Below are positions 55,501 to 64,000 of a stretch of DNA of 64,000 bases, one piece after another. The notes beneath the pieces were generated by a model. The model ran no database searches, was not told the DNA's origin, and saw only the letters and a program-made list of their open reading frames with translations. Numbering within the stretch: the stretch's first letter is position 1; each line of letters starts with the position of its first letter. Made by a program: the position numbers and the translations under genes. The DNA is taken from positions 124,001 through 188,000 of the forward strand of contig NZ_JAHDSZ010000001.1 of NCBI RefSeq assembly GCF_018531145.1. Reading direction: 5' to 3'. The stretch comes from Canibacter zhuwentaonis (GTDB lineage Bacteria; Actinomycetota; Actinomycetes; Actinomycetales; Microbacteriaceae).

Positions 55501-57227
55501 ACATCCCCGCTGTTATCTGGTTGGAGGAGCTTAAAGGCAGGCTTGACTGTGCTGTTGTCAACGGATTAGAGGGCTTGCGTGCGAGAGGATCGGAGCTTGG
55601 AAACACCGCTGGAAGCACGAGAAATACTGCCAGGAACGTGGGAAATTCTGCTGTGAAAGTGGAAAATACTGCCGAAAAAGCGGAAGACAGCGCTGGCAAC
55701 ACTGGAAACACCGCTGCAGACACGGCAAAGACGCGGCAAACAGCCGCAGACTGTTTTAGCACAGCACTTGCAGTGCAGGATTTGATTGTTGCAAGGCAGC
55801 GCCGCATTATCGACTGCAGAGACCTACCGTGCCGCGTTTTAGCAGTTGCCACCCGCGCTGAGAGTAAAACGTACTTTCTGACGCGAACTATTAACAGCCT
55901 GCTTAACGCCAATAAACAAGTTGTGTATTTCGGCGTAGAATGCCCTCGTGAATTAAAAGAGACGCCCAATTTGCTGCAAATTAACGTTACTGAGAGATAC
56001 CGCACTATCAGGCTGTTGCAAAATCTAGGCGAGATTCTGGCGCGTTTTGGTGAGGCGACTATAGTTTGCGAGGTATCCGAACAGTTTTTGCAGTATTTTC
56101 ACGGCGCAGACACTGCTTTTATTGAGGCGTGGCTAAGCGTTATGAATCAGGTCAGCGGGGTTTCTGTTGTGTTTATCGGCTCTAAAGGTGGTATTCTGCC
56201 ACCGAGCATCGCTGATTTTAGCTTTGCAAAAGTGTTTTTAGACCCCGGCGCAGAGTATGAGCTGCAGGCTGCTGGAGCCAGCAAAGAACAGCTTTCTGAG
56301 ATGGAGCGTTATACTGGACGGATCTTCTTTGCAGCAGACCGGACACTGGCGCAGGTGATGCGGTGCAGGGGTGAGTGTTGCAGAATAAAAACGCGGGAAG
56401 ATAGCGCGTATCAAACTTTTTTGCGCGACCGCCACCTGCTCACAGACACGAATATTTTAGGTGCGGGCAGCTGCGCTGTATCTAGTCCTTACCGAGGGCG
56501 CTTTTATGATTTGTGCACGGGTCGTGAAATTAGAGTTTTAGACAGTGCGCGCTTTGTTTCGGTGCTGTCTTTAACCACTGGGATTGCTGCGCAGCAGGCG
56601 CTCAGCCTTGCATTTACCGAGGGCTTACGCACAGCGCAGCAGATTGTTGCTATAACAGATTTACAAGTTCCGCAGGAGCTCGCACAAAAGACTGTGGAGA
56701 GCTGTTACATTAGCGTTTTAAGACCGCGCGAGCTCACCGAGAGTAGCTTAACCAAGTTTTTCAGCGAGCTACAGGGGGTGACTGCGTCACATTCGAATGA
56801 GCTGACAGGATCTATTGCGTTGCCGTCAGGGGAGTTGCCGGGAGTTGCCGGACGGTTGTCAAATGTTGTTATTGTCGTCGCAGATTTACCGGAGCTGTTA
56901 AAAACAGTTCCTGACGCGATCCGCATTATGCAGCGTTATCAGAATGAAAACGGGCTGTGTCAGCTGGTTCTCGGGTACTGCGAAACGAGCGATTTTGACT
57001 GGGATACAAAAAGGATGCTTGATAGCGCAGACACCGTTTTGCAGTTTGGCGCATGTCAAACATCGGCTTTGCACAAGCGCTTGCAGCTGGTGGATTTCAG
57101 GCACGCAAAACTAGCAGAAAATCAGGCGTGTCTCTACAGGCAGAGCGGGGGATCGCCTGAAATTAGCTACGTACAGTATACGGCGGAAGCAAACAGTGAC
57201 AGACTCACAGAAAGCGGGAGATTATGA
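52536..57227 (+). CDS. Type VII secretion ATPase, EssC/EccC-like with N-terminal FHA domain
   Basis: A 1563-residue protein with an FHA domain (about 152-215: ITLGRAGE, SRRH, SSRNGT), two membrane helices (about 325-365) and a first FtsK/SpoIIIE domain with Walker A GTTGAGKSE (about 733-741) and Walker B LLIVFDEFAAM (about 833). Two further ATPase-like domains follow but show no Walker A, so only the first seems active. A low-complexity Asn/Thr/Ala linker (about 1015-1070) separates them. The FHA domain resembles Firmicutes EssC more than mycobacterial EccC. It starts with GTG, coupled to the WXG100 gene. Confidence 0.88.
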   Translation: MLVRCYLAQGSVNTAKTTEITGQDDAPQDFCAMLSDSDFGGCTAGYVLLEVCFNERLRTAELAALLCGLVGRERVYARPVLLKYCDAANGWLLLSAQSLVLESITPGVRIKLADFVDDFIADQVTVECALLEHSFAGIETALLMPVVAGMSITLGRAGECEITLKNISVSRRHLEICFAEVNTVFTDLSSRNGTLVQGELLSGAVTFTAAEPVRFVCGRVAGVLTRNIGVAAGAGAAGAIDSASFSAPVDSGAFVSLTTPEELADAGYACEADSFKLSQNGITALAAITAGMRAAAEAESAAVTDCESELEFDPLPQPNDKKQRLNTAALVAPLVISAVMYWVTRMPYVVLLALASPLMLLFSWLDSRVSDHKNKRQEYQNHWHETSQKLATLVRGAQQKRFAHSALIAQHRAELARLGAAEFIEWAQRFWLRSGLYLGLTAHPSCDVSAIVRALAPARHTSLRRVLEPHLQTPHQLFSEFSGGVGGAGVMGVAGSTGCMGVAKDEGFASAAGESARLVHIVGAPKVCWAVARGIIAQFIICFAARERGATVSVSAPQTAFTEWGALLSMPCCNILSHSGQHSEIIFAIVKNAADSGADLRSRLTLRIVDSERDQAPQLRGETLLLDDFAESADAVVGSACLSGFTHEHVTFSALNNADYKRLCALVTRRLSIGSGVTATANTWLESVFGVTSGNFRDTVIYNWMARPTQPLVFDAHTKYDLVADGPHMLLAGTTGAGKSELLQSLLLGLACACNPESLRLLLIDYKGSASFGKIAKLPHCEGLITDLDEGSVARLFRVIKAEMVLREKRFREAQVSDYAEYLKLGRTDIARLLIVFDEFAAMLRDHPASSDTVADISQRARSLGIHLIIATQQPAGVISSKVRANTQIRVSLRVMSHQDSQDVIGSPAAAALSRAMPGAGFVKVAAEMPRRFNAPAVNVPADKCVSKARFVTPETDVGGGWFVPPQKGDTVAQQLVRDLRVLASQQAYIPAVIWLEELKGRLDCAVVNGLEGLRARGSELGNTAGSTRNTARNVGNSAVKVENTAEKAEDSAGNTGNTAADTAKTRQTAADCFSTALAVQDLIVARQRRIIDCRDLPCRVLAVATRAESKTYFLTRTINSLLNANKQVVYFGVECPRELKETPNLLQINVTERYRTIRLLQNLGEILARFGEATIVCEVSEQFLQYFHGADTAFIEAWLSVMNQVSGVSVVFIGSKGGILPPSIADFSFAKVFLDPGAEYELQAAGASKEQLSEMERYTGRIFFAADRTLAQVMRCRGECCRIKTREDSAYQTFLRDRHLLTDTNILGAGSCAVSSPYRGRFYDLCTGREIRVLDSARFVSVLSLTTGIAAQQALSLAFTEGLRTAQQIVAITDLQVPQELAQKTVESCYISVLRPRELTESSLTKFFSELQGVTASHSNELTGSIALPSGELPGVAGRLSNVVIVVADLPELLKTVPDAIRIMQRYQNENGLCQLVLGYCETSDFDWDTKRMLDSADTVLQFGACQTSALHKRLQLVDFRHAKLAENQACLYRQSGGSPEISYVQYTAEANSDRLTESGRL

Positions 57228-57505
57228 CATCTGGAATAAACATCACAGCAACGCATCTGCAGCGCGCCGGTTACAATCTGCGCCGCTTGAACGAGATACT
57301 GGCGAAACCGAAACCTCACGTTTTAGGAGAGATTCCCGGCATGGTATCCGTGGCTGGAGCGCGACTTGACGTGGATATAACGGCAGAGCTTAGTAACCTC
57401 TGCTGGCAGATTGAGCAGCTGTGCTTGAGCCTGGATGCGCTACATCACAACAGCGCAGAGTGCGATTTAATGCTTGCACAGCAGATCACGGAAAAACAAG
57501 GCTGA
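57224..57505 (+). CDS. Small helical protein of the type VII-like operon
   Basis: A 93-residue protein overlapping the ATPase stop (ATGA) and ending 1 base before the hydrolase start. It is predicted mostly helical, with LSNLCWQIEQLCLSLDAL in the second half. It could be a WXG100-like partner or a chaperone for the hydrolase; no family is recognised. Confidence 0.75.
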   Translation: MTSGINITATHLQRAGYNLRRLNEILAKPKPHVLGEIPGMVSVAGARLDVDITAELSNLCWQIEQLCLSLDALHHNSAECDLMLAQQITEKQG

Positions 57506-57506
57506 A

Positions 57507-59282
57507 ATGAACGCAGATTTTTTAACGCAGAGCGTAAGCCTTAATCGAGCCACGCTGGTTGCTCTCGAGCACGCAATCACAGAGTTTAACCGTTTGGCGC
57601 AGAGCCTGATTGCCGCTTGCACAACAGCGCAGCAGGTAACAGCAGCATTGAACGCGATGCAGAGCACAGCCGTCGATAACGCGCGCACAGTTTTTAACAC
57701 CGTTTTACAACCGCATATTACGCAAACAAAGCGAATGCTAGACGAGATTATTGCACTCTTGCGCAGCTACCATCAAGAGCGCGGGGAGCAGCTGCGCACG
57801 GCTGAGGCGATCCGCCGCAAAGGTGAATATGTGAGCTCAACACTGCGCGCGCTAGAGCTTGTAAATCAAGCGGATATTACGGTGGGCAGTTTGCTTGCGC
57901 ACCAGAAACTCCGGGCGGAGAATCGCTACGACTTTTTACGGCAGCGCTGGCAGCTTAACTGCTCAGCTGCAGCTGCAACAGATAGCAAATTTGCGGCGCA
58001 GCTTGGGGCGATCGCGGTGCCGAGGCTGAAGCTGGGGCGTGCGAGTACCGGGTTTGGCGTGATTGCGATGTTTGCTCCCGGGATAGTGGCTAGCGGATCC
58101 GTCACGCCGCAGCTGTTGCGCGAGTACATTATGCTGGCTGGCGACACCCGCGCGCCCGTTGCAACCCGCAGCTTAGCGGCGCAAATGCTGCTGCAGGTTG
58201 CGTTGTGTAATCCGGAAACTGTTTACAAGCAGCTGGGGTTTCAGCCCGCAGAGCTTTCACTGGCGAGTTTTACAGCTCAGATAACAGCGTTAGCGGCAGC
58301 TGTTGGAGTTGGCAGGTCTGGCACAAAACCGGGCGCGTTTCGCAGACCCAATGCGGTGGGGCAGATTCCGCAGCTAACGGCGCTGGGCAGGGTTAGAGGG
58401 CAATTAGCAGCCCAGATTTGTGTTGGAGATGTCACCAAAGCATCTCAGGTGGTTGTGCTTGTGCCCGGTATGGGTTCAAACGTTGCCGGGGCTGAAAATA
58501 TGTTAGACGGGCTTAACAGTCTTGCTGCTGCCAGTTATCAAATAAACCCTGAACTGGCTCAAAAAACAGCGATGATTGCTTGGCTCGGCTATGATTCACC
58601 CGAGATAACAGAAGAACCGGGTATGCCCCACGCTGAACACGGCGGGCAGCGGTTACTGCACGAGCTCACAGCTCTGCAGGAGCTGCCGCAGAGACCGGCG
58701 ATCACCGTTATTGGACACTCTTACGGTTCAACAACCGCGGCCGTTGCTCTGCAGCAGCTGAAAATCCCGGTTAACAGGTTCATCACAATTGGTTCAGCCG
58801 GGCTTGCCGAATCGGTGCGGCGCGATCCGCTCGCAGCAGATCACATTTATGCGGGCACAGCAGAGCCCGAGCTGGAGTCATGGCAGCTGACAACAAACCG
58901 GTTGCGTGAGTTTAGCGCGTTGCAGCTGTCGCCTGTAACGCTTTTGCAGCAGGTGCTGTTTGCAACGCTGTTTGCCAGCGATCACCTTGCTCCAATCGGC
59001 AGAAGACTGGGGTCGCACCCGGTTGATCCGCGCACGCTGCAGGGCGCACAAACCCTGCGTGTTAATAGTTTGCGAGCCGATGCGGTAAAAACTCCCGTGG
59101 GCAGTCACTCGCTTTACGTGTCAAAACCCGGACAGTTTCCGAATCTCGCGGCCGGGTATTTAAACCGAGAGACGCAGGCGGTCACAGAAATTTCCAGGGT
59201 TTTAATGAGCGAACATGAGAGCGATGCAGCGAGCGCCAAAGATAAAAAGTTTAGAGTGAACACTCAGCTAAAACAGCGCTAA
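57507..59282 (+). CDS. DUF1023-type alpha/beta hydrolase with N-terminal helical domain, probable type VII substrate
   Basis: The 591-residue protein begins with about 130 residues of helix (LNRATLVALEHAITEFNRLA) resembling WXG100/LXG targeting regions. The C-terminal half is a DUF1023 alpha/beta hydrolase: VVLVPGMGSNVAG, AWLGYDSPE, the nucleophile elbow VIGHSYGS (Ser near 407) and a late GSHSLY histidine. Lipase or esterase activity is likely; the substrate is unknown. No signal peptide is seen, consistent with export by the upstream ATPase. ATG 57507 is chosen over an earlier TTG because it follows the previous stop directly. Confidence 0.85.
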   Translation: MNADFLTQSVSLNRATLVALEHAITEFNRLAQSLIAACTTAQQVTAALNAMQSTAVDNARTVFNTVLQPHITQTKRMLDEIIALLRSYHQERGEQLRTAEAIRRKGEYVSSTLRALELVNQADITVGSLLAHQKLRAENRYDFLRQRWQLNCSAAAATDSKFAAQLGAIAVPRLKLGRASTGFGVIAMFAPGIVASGSVTPQLLREYIMLAGDTRAPVATRSLAAQMLLQVALCNPETVYKQLGFQPAELSLASFTAQITALAAAVGVGRSGTKPGAFRRPNAVGQIPQLTALGRVRGQLAAQICVGDVTKASQVVVLVPGMGSNVAGAENMLDGLNSLAAASYQINPELAQKTAMIAWLGYDSPEITEEPGMPHAEHGGQRLLHELTALQELPQRPAITVIGHSYGSTTAAVALQQLKIPVNRFITIGSAGLAESVRRDPLAADHIYAGTAEPELESWQLTTNRLREFSALQLSPVTLLQQVLFATLFASDHLAPIGRRLGSHPVDPRTLQGAQTLRVNSLRADAVKTPVGSHSLYVSKPGQFPNLAAGYLNRETQAVTEISRVLMSEHESDAASAKDKKFRVNTQLKQR

Positions 59283-59351
59283 CTAGGGTAATCTTGTGAC
59301 CTATAAATTAGGTATGAATATGCCTTTGCTACATTTTAATAAGGAGTTAAT

Positions 59352-60350
59352 ATGCGTATTGAGCTGGCAGAGCTTCGCGTAATTGAGCGGGAAACAGAAA
59401 TCCCACTAGCAGAACTTGTGCGTATTATTGAGCAGGCTATTGCTTCGGCATACATAAAACATCTTACAAACAAAGGTTTTACTGCTCCCAAAGATGACGA
59501 AGTTAGAGTTGCGCTAGATAGTAAAACGGGTGAGATAAGCGTTTACGCCGCCGAGTATGATGAGGACGGCGCGGTAATTGGCGAGGCGGCTGTTGATCTC
59601 GTAGATTTCGGGCGGATCGCGGCTAACGCCGCCAAGCAGGTTATTATGCAGCGCCTGCGCGATCTTTCTGATGATGTTGTGCTCGGTGAGTTTAAGGGCA
59701 AAGAAGGGCAGCTTGTTTCGGGAATTGTGCAGCAGGGGTCAAATCCGCGTATGGTTTACATTGACCTGGGCGAGGTTGAGGCGGTGCTCCCTCCTGAAGA
59801 GCAGGTTCCCGGCGAAGAGTACAAGCACGGCACTCGTTTGCGCGTGTACGTAACAACTGTGAGCCGTGGACCTAAAGGTCCGCAGGTTGTGGTTTCAAGA
59901 ACCCATCCGGGGCTTGTGCGCAAACTGTTTGAGCTTGAGGTTCCTGAGCTGACCGATGGCACGGTTGAAATTGTGTCTGTTGCTCGCGAAGCAGGGCATC
60001 GCAGTAAGGTTGCTGTGCGCGCTAGCATACCTGGAATTAATGCTAAGGGTACCTGTATCGGTGAGATGGGGCGACGTGTGCGTGCTGTTATGGATCAGCT
60101 CTGCGACGAAAAAATTGATCTTATCGATTACTCCCCAAACCTTAACGTGTTCGTTGGCAACGCGCTGTCGCCGGCAAAAGTTACCGATGTTTTCCCTATC
60201 GGCAAAGATAACAAGCAGGTTCGGGTTCTTGTGCCTGATTTCCAGCTTTCTTTGGCAATTGGTAAAGACGGTCAGAATGCGCGCTTGGCTGCTAAACTAA
60301 CCGGTGCAAAGATCGACATTCAGCCCGATTCCGTTATGGATGGTGATTAG
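59352..60350 (+). CDS. nusA: Transcription termination/antitermination factor NusA
   Basis: The 332-residue protein has an RNAP-binding N-terminal domain (1-110), an S1 domain (about 115-180) and two KH domains (SIPGINAKGTCIGEMGRRV; AIGKDGQNARLAAKLTG). It lacks the C-terminal acidic repeats of E. coli NusA, as usual in actinobacteria. AAGGAG precedes the ATG. rimP, normally directly upstream, is not present. Confidence 0.96.
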   Translation: MRIELAELRVIERETEIPLAELVRIIEQAIASAYIKHLTNKGFTAPKDDEVRVALDSKTGEISVYAAEYDEDGAVIGEAAVDLVDFGRIAANAAKQVIMQRLRDLSDDVVLGEFKGKEGQLVSGIVQQGSNPRMVYIDLGEVEAVLPPEEQVPGEEYKHGTRLRVYVTTVSRGPKGPQVVVSRTHPGLVRKLFELEVPELTDGTVEIVSVAREAGHRSKVAVRASIPGINAKGTCIGEMGRRVRAVMDQLCDEKIDLIDYSPNLNVFVGNALSPAKVTDVFPIGKDNKQVRVLVPDFQLSLAIGKDGQNARLAAKLTGAKIDIQPDSVMDGD

Positions 60351-60418
60351 TTCCCAGCATTTATTGCGTCAATTAGTGCGACAGTGTCTAAAAGGCGTTA
60401 TAAATTTTGGGTAATGGT

Positions 60419-60682
60419 ATGATTAGATTTGGTCGTACTTGTGTTGGTTGTAAAAACGTAGCGCCGCGTCAATCGCTTTTGCGTGTAGTTTTTGCCGAGC
60501 ACAAACTCATATGCGACGATTCGGGTATTTGCCCGGGTCGTGGTAGCTGGGTGCATGAGAACGCTGAGTGTCTGAGTAAGGCGCTTAGCAGGCGCGCTTT
60601 TACCAGGGCGCTAAAAGTGTCAGCAGATACTGATACTTCCGCTATAGAGAACAGGTTGAAATTGATTATGGATCGCCGATGA
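60419..60682 (+). CDS. ylxR: YlxR family RNA-binding protein
   Basis: The 87-residue protein has RTCVGCKNVAPRQSLLRVV and GRGSWVHENAEC, the YlxR (DUF448) core. It belongs to the nusA-infB operon in most Gram-positive bacteria. ATG 60419 is preferred over the TTG at 60407 because the family starts close to the RTCVGC motif. Confidence 0.92.
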   Translation: MIRFGRTCVGCKNVAPRQSLLRVVFAEHKLICDDSGICPGRGSWVHENAECLSKALSRRAFTRALKVSADTDTSAIENRLKLIMDRR

Positions 60683-60726
60683 ACGGTTCAGAATGAGTTC
60701 CGTTACTGAATAATAAAGTTCTCGCC

Positions 60727-60750
60727 CTGTCCGGGCGTGAACTCGGACAG
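60727..60750 (+). promoter_or_regulatory. Hairpin at the infB ribosome-binding site
   Basis: CTGTCCG (60727-60733) pairs with CGGACAG (60744-60750). The 3' arm overlaps the start of the AGGAGA ribosome site of infB, so folding could limit its translation. Confidence 0.45.
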
Positions 60751-60757
60751 GAGAAAA

Positions 60758-63499
60758 GTGGCAAGACTACCACGTGTACACGAGATAGCAGCCGAGCTCG
60801 GCGTTAAGAGTAAGGAAGTGCTAGAGAAGCTGAGCGAGATGGGCGAGCATATAAAAGCGCCTTCTTCCTCGGTGATACCACCGGTTGAGCGGAGAATCCG
60901 TGCTGCCTTTGCAGATGTCGCTCCCAGCCCTAAAAAGGCTGAGACGAGCAGCGACGGTGACTCGGTAAAAACCGCGCCGAAGGTGAAATCTGGCGAGGCA
61001 AAGCCTGCGGCAGAAAAATCCGCCGCAAAACCGGGGGGTGCTAAGCCAGCTCCTAAACCGGCAGCACAAAAAAACGCGAAAAAGTCAGAAAAACCGGCTG
61101 CAAAAGCTGAGAACGGTGCCAAAGCCGGGGCAAAATCCGCGGCTAAACCGGGAACTGCGACACGCTCAAGCAGTGGCTCTAAAGAGGGCGCAAGCAGCTC
61201 GGCTAAGGCAAAGCCCGGCAGCTCTCAAGCCTCGGGCAAACCACGCCCGGGCAATAACCCATTCACAACCTCGCAGGGGATGGGCATACCACGCCCACCG
61301 CGCCCGGGCAATAACCCGTTCGCGCCTTCGCAGGGGATGGGTAAAAGGTCTAACCAGGCAAATATTCCAAAACCTAAATCAACCGGCGGTCGTCCGGGCA
61401 GGGTAGGAGTTCCACGCCCCGGTACACCGCGTCCCGGTGCTAGCCTGCGCGCGGGCGTCGGTGGTGGCGTGGTAACGCCGGGCGGCGGCGGTGGCGTGGC
61501 AACGTCGGGCGGCGGCGCACCACGTCCGGGTGGCTTTGGTGGACGCGGTCGCGCAGGTCGTGGCGCTGGCACCGCTGGTGCTTTTGGTCGCGGTGGTTCT
61601 AAAGGCAAGGCGCGCAAGTCCAAGCGCGCAAAGCGGCAAGAATTTGAGATGCGGGAGGCGCCGGTAGTAGGCGGCGTAAGCGTGCCACGCGGCGACGGAT
61701 CGACCCCGATCCGCTTACGCCGTGGCGCGTCGCTCGCTGATTTTGCAGAAAAAATTGACACCAGCGCATCGAACCTTGTGACAGTGCTTTTCCACCTGGG
61801 CGAAATGGCAACCGCCACGGAGTCGCTTGACGAGGCGACGTTTGAGATTCTCGGCGAGGAGCTGGGCTATAAAGTTCAGATTGTGTCGCCAGAAGATGAA
61901 GACCGCGAGATTCTCGAGGGCTTTGATATTGACTTTGACAGCGAGCTAGCAGAAGATGAGGAGAATATGCTCCCGCGACCGCCGGTTGTAACGGTTATGG
62001 GTCACGTGGATCACGGTAAAACCCTGCTGCTCGATGCGATCCGCAGCGCTAAAGTTGTGCAGGGCGAAGCCGGTGGCATCACGCAGCACATTGGCGCGTA
62101 TCAGGTTACCGCCAAGCACGAGGGCAGCGAGCGTCAGATCACCTTTATTGACACCCCGGGTCACGAAGCGTTTACCGCGATGCGTGCTCGCGGCGCCAAG
62201 GTGACTGATATTGCGGTGCTGGTTGTTGCCGCTGACGACGGCATTATGCCGCAGACGATTGAGGCCTTAAACCACGCAAAAGCGGCGAATGTGCCAATTG
62301 TGGTTGCGGTTAACAAAGTTGATAAACCGGATGCGAACCCACAAAAAGTACGTTCTCAGCTGACCGAGTTTGAGCTTGTTGCAGAGGAATACGGCGGCGA
62401 TGTTATGTTCGTCGATGTTTCTGCGAAGGCGAAAACCGGCATTGACGAGCTCCTTGATGCGGTGCTTTTGACGGCGGATGCGGCGCTTGAACTGACGGCT
62501 AACCCAGATAAATCAGCGCGCGGTGTTGCTATTGAGGCGCATCTTGATAAGGGTCGTGGCGCGGTTGCAACCGTGCTTATTCAGAGCGGTACTCTGCAAA
62601 TCGGTGACGCTATCGTGGCAGGAACGGCGCACGGGCGAGTGCGTGCAATGCTTGACGAAGACGGCAACAGGGTGCTTACTGCGAGGCCGTCACGACCGGT
62701 CGCTGTGCAGGGCTTAAGCTCTGTGCCGCGCGCGGGCGACACCTTCATCGTAACCGAGGAGGATCGCACCGCGCGGCAGATTGCCGAGAAGCGTGAGGCT
62801 GCTGAGCGCAATGCGCAGCTAGCCAAGGCACGTAAGCGGATGAGCCTTGAAGACTTCACCAAAGCGCTTGAAGACGGTAACGTTGAGTCACTCAACCTCA
62901 TTATTAAGGGCGATGTTTCCGGTGCTGTTGAGGCGCTCGAAGAGGCTCTTACTAAGATTGAGATTGACGACACAGTGCAGCTTAGAATCCTGCACCGCGG
63001 AGTTGGTGCGATCACCGCTTCAGACGTGGATCTTGCGACGATCGATAACGCTATTATTGTGGGCTTTAACGTGCGCCCCGACATGAAAGCGCGCGAGCGT
63101 GCCAGCCGTGAAGGAGTGGACATCCGTTTTTACAGCGTTATTTACAACGCGATCGATGATATTGAAAACTCCCTTAAGGGTATGCTTAAACCAGAATACG
63201 AAGAAAAGCAGTCTGGTGTAGCGGAAATTCGAGAGGTTTTCAGGTCGTCGAAGTTTGGCAACATTGCTGGTGTTATTGTGCGTTCTGGCACTATTACCAG
63301 AAACGCGACAGCACGGGTTATTCGTGAAGGCGTTGTAATTGCTGACGGGCTTGCGATTGACTCACTACGTCGCTTTAAAGACGACGTAACTGAGGTGCGT
63401 ACCGACTTTGAGTGTGGTATCGGGTTTGGTAAGTACAATGACATTCGTGTTGGTGACGAGATTGAAACAATTGAAATGGTTGAGAAAACTCGCGATTAA
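60758..63499 (+). CDS. infB: Translation initiation factor IF-2
   Basis: Delivers fMet-tRNA to the 30S subunit. The 913-residue protein has an IF2N domain at the start ([15 protein letters not shown]) and a long Ala/Lys/Pro/Gly-rich linker with two copies of RPGNNPFxxSQGMG. The GTPase domain has [20 protein letters not shown] and NKVDK, followed by the beta-barrel and C-terminal domains. GTG 60758 is chosen: AGGAG lies upstream and the protein then starts as other actinobacterial IF-2s do. An earlier GTG (60737) has no ribosome site. Confidence 0.96.
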   Translation: MARLPRVHEIAAELGVKSKEVLEKLSEMGEHIKAPSSSVIPPVERRIRAAFADVAPSPKKAETSSDGDSVKTAPKVKSGEAKPAAEKSAAKPGGAKPAPKPAAQKNAKKSEKPAAKAENGAKAGAKSAAKPGTATRSSSGSKEGASSSAKAKPGSSQASGKPRPGNNPFTTSQGMGIPRPPRPGNNPFAPSQGMGKRSNQANIPKPKSTGGRPGRVGVPRPGTPRPGASLRAGVGGGVVTPGGGGGVATSGGGAPRPGGFGGRGRAGRGAGTAGAFGRGGSKGKARKSKRAKRQEFEMREAPVVGGVSVPRGDGSTPIRLRRGASLADFAEKIDTSASNLVTVLFHLGEMATATESLDEATFEILGEELGYKVQIVSPEDEDREILEGFDIDFDSELAEDEENMLPRPPVVTVMGHVDHGKTLLLDAIRSAKVVQGEAGGITQHIGAYQVTAKHEGSERQITFIDTPGHEAFTAMRARGAKVTDIAVLVVAADDGIMPQTIEALNHAKAANVPIVVAVNKVDKPDANPQKVRSQLTEFELVAEEYGGDVMFVDVSAKAKTGIDELLDAVLLTADAALELTANPDKSARGVAIEAHLDKGRGAVATVLIQSGTLQIGDAIVAGTAHGRVRAMLDEDGNRVLTARPSRPVAVQGLSSVPRAGDTFIVTEEDRTARQIAEKREAAERNAQLAKARKRMSLEDFTKALEDGNVESLNLIIKGDVSGAVEALEEALTKIEIDDTVQLRILHRGVGAITASDVDLATIDNAIIVGFNVRPDMKARERASREGVDIRFYSVIYNAIDDIENSLKGMLKPEYEEKQSGVAEIREVFRSSKFGNIAGVIVRSGTITRNATARVIREGVVIADGLAIDSLRRFKDDVTEVRTDFECGIGFGKYNDIRVGDEIETIEMVEKTRD

Positions 63500-63522
63500 A
63501 ACTTTTAGCTAGTTGCTTTAGC

Positions 63523-63558
63523 GCCGCGCAAAACCTAATCTTCTGGGTTTTGCGCGGC
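63523..63558 (+). terminator. Hairpin between infB and rbfA
   Basis: GCCGCGCAAAACC pairs with GGTTTTGCGCGGC around a 10-base loop. There is no clear T run, so it may be an attenuator or processing site rather than a full terminator. Confidence 0.6.
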
Positions 63559-63598
63559 ATTAAAGTTTTCTCCAGTTTTTTGCTAGTAGCATAACAGT

Positions 63599-64000
63599 AT
63601 GAGTAATCCACGCATTGGTAAAGTAGCTGACCGCATCCACCAGATTATCGCGAGCCGTCTCGAGAAAGGCTTGCGGGATCCGCGTTTGGGTTTTGTAACC
63701 ATTACAGATGTGCGGGTAACCGGTGATTTGCAGCAGGCGTCTGTTTTTTACACTGTTTACGGCAGTGACGAAGATCGCGTAAACAGCGCTAAGGCGCTAA
63801 AAGCCGCAACGGGAATGCTGCGCAGCGAGGTTGCTAAAAACCTTGGCACGCGCCTAACTCCGACAATTGAGTTTATTCCGGATGAGCTGCCAGAAACGGC
63901 GGAGCATCTGAGCGAGCTGCTAAAAGAAGCAAAACAGCGTGACGCGGAGCTTAGAGCGCAGGCGAAAAACGCAGAGTATGCTGGCGATGCTGACCCTTAC
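63599..64000 (+). CDS. rbfA: Ribosome-binding factor A (partial, runs off the window)
   Basis: 30S maturation factor. The first 134 codons are present: RIGKVADRIHQIIASRLEKG, DPRLGFVTITDVRVTGDLQQA and a KH-like fold ending TPTIEFIPDE. The stop lies beyond the window end. It follows infB as usual. Confidence 0.95.
   Translation, partial: MSNPRIGKVADRIHQIIASRLEKGLRDPRLGFVTITDVRVTGDLQQASVFYTVYGSDEDRVNSAKALKAATGMLRSEVAKNLGTRLTPTIEFIPDELPETAEHLSELLKEAKQRDAELRAQAKNAEYAGDADPY

Overview
This window reads as a chromosome segment of a small-genome, host-associated actinobacterium. The order of housekeeping genes (trpC-trpB-trpA-lgt-pyk; rne-rplU-rpmA-obgE-nadD-rsfS; nusA-ylxR-infB-rbfA), the PdtaS/PdtaR pair, CarD, an Rv3235-family protein and a WXG100 protein point to Micrococcales, most likely Microbacteriaceae. 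Base composition is moderate (low to mid 50s percent GC by eye). Two sortase-type anchors (LANTG, LVNTG), an HtaA-type heme-binding domain and a three-repeat CWB2 surface protein suggest life on a host surface. The species cannot be named from the sequence alone.

Layout. 1-9.6 kb: tryptophan synthesis, lipoprotein transferase, pyruvate kinase, tRNA-Leu, the ANTAR regulator PdtaR, a thioesterase, DNA polymerase I and a cutinase-like lipoprotein. 9.7-12.9 kb: a large surface protein whose start is overlapped by a near-perfect Fur/Zur-type operator. 13-24.4 kb: rpsA, coaE, a VKOR-type thiol oxidase, RNase E, L21/L27, ObgE, NadD, RsfS. 24.5-27.4 kb: tRNA-Ala and an HtaA-type surface protein with a long AAAEK repeat stalk.

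27.5-38.4 kb is accessory DNA between tRNA-fMet and tmRNA. It holds a solitary DNA methyltransferase, a phage terminase remnant, a repeat-rich surface protein preceded by a G13 tract, and an island flanked by two related copies of the ssrA 3' end/terminator. The island contains a decayed Eco29kI-like restriction-modification (R-M) system, an apparently intact type II R-M pair, and remnants of an SMC-like coiled-coil ATPase and of a serine recombinase, both broken by frameshifts.

38.7-50.3 kb returns to core genes: glycerate kinase, Ogt, YgfZ, GpmA, CarD, PhoU, CysS, RlmB, Rv3235-family protein, PdtaS. PdtaS and its presumed partner PdtaR lie about 44 kb apart, so the phosphorelay is genetically split. 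50.3-64 kb: proS, then a compact type VII secretion-like operon (WXG100 protein, FHA-FtsK/SpoIIIE ATPase, small helical protein, DUF1023-type alpha/beta hydrolase), then nusA-ylxR-infB-rbfA. The secretion-like operon sits where rimP is normally found and lacks every other known ESX membrane component. It is the best candidate for an undescribed system in the window.
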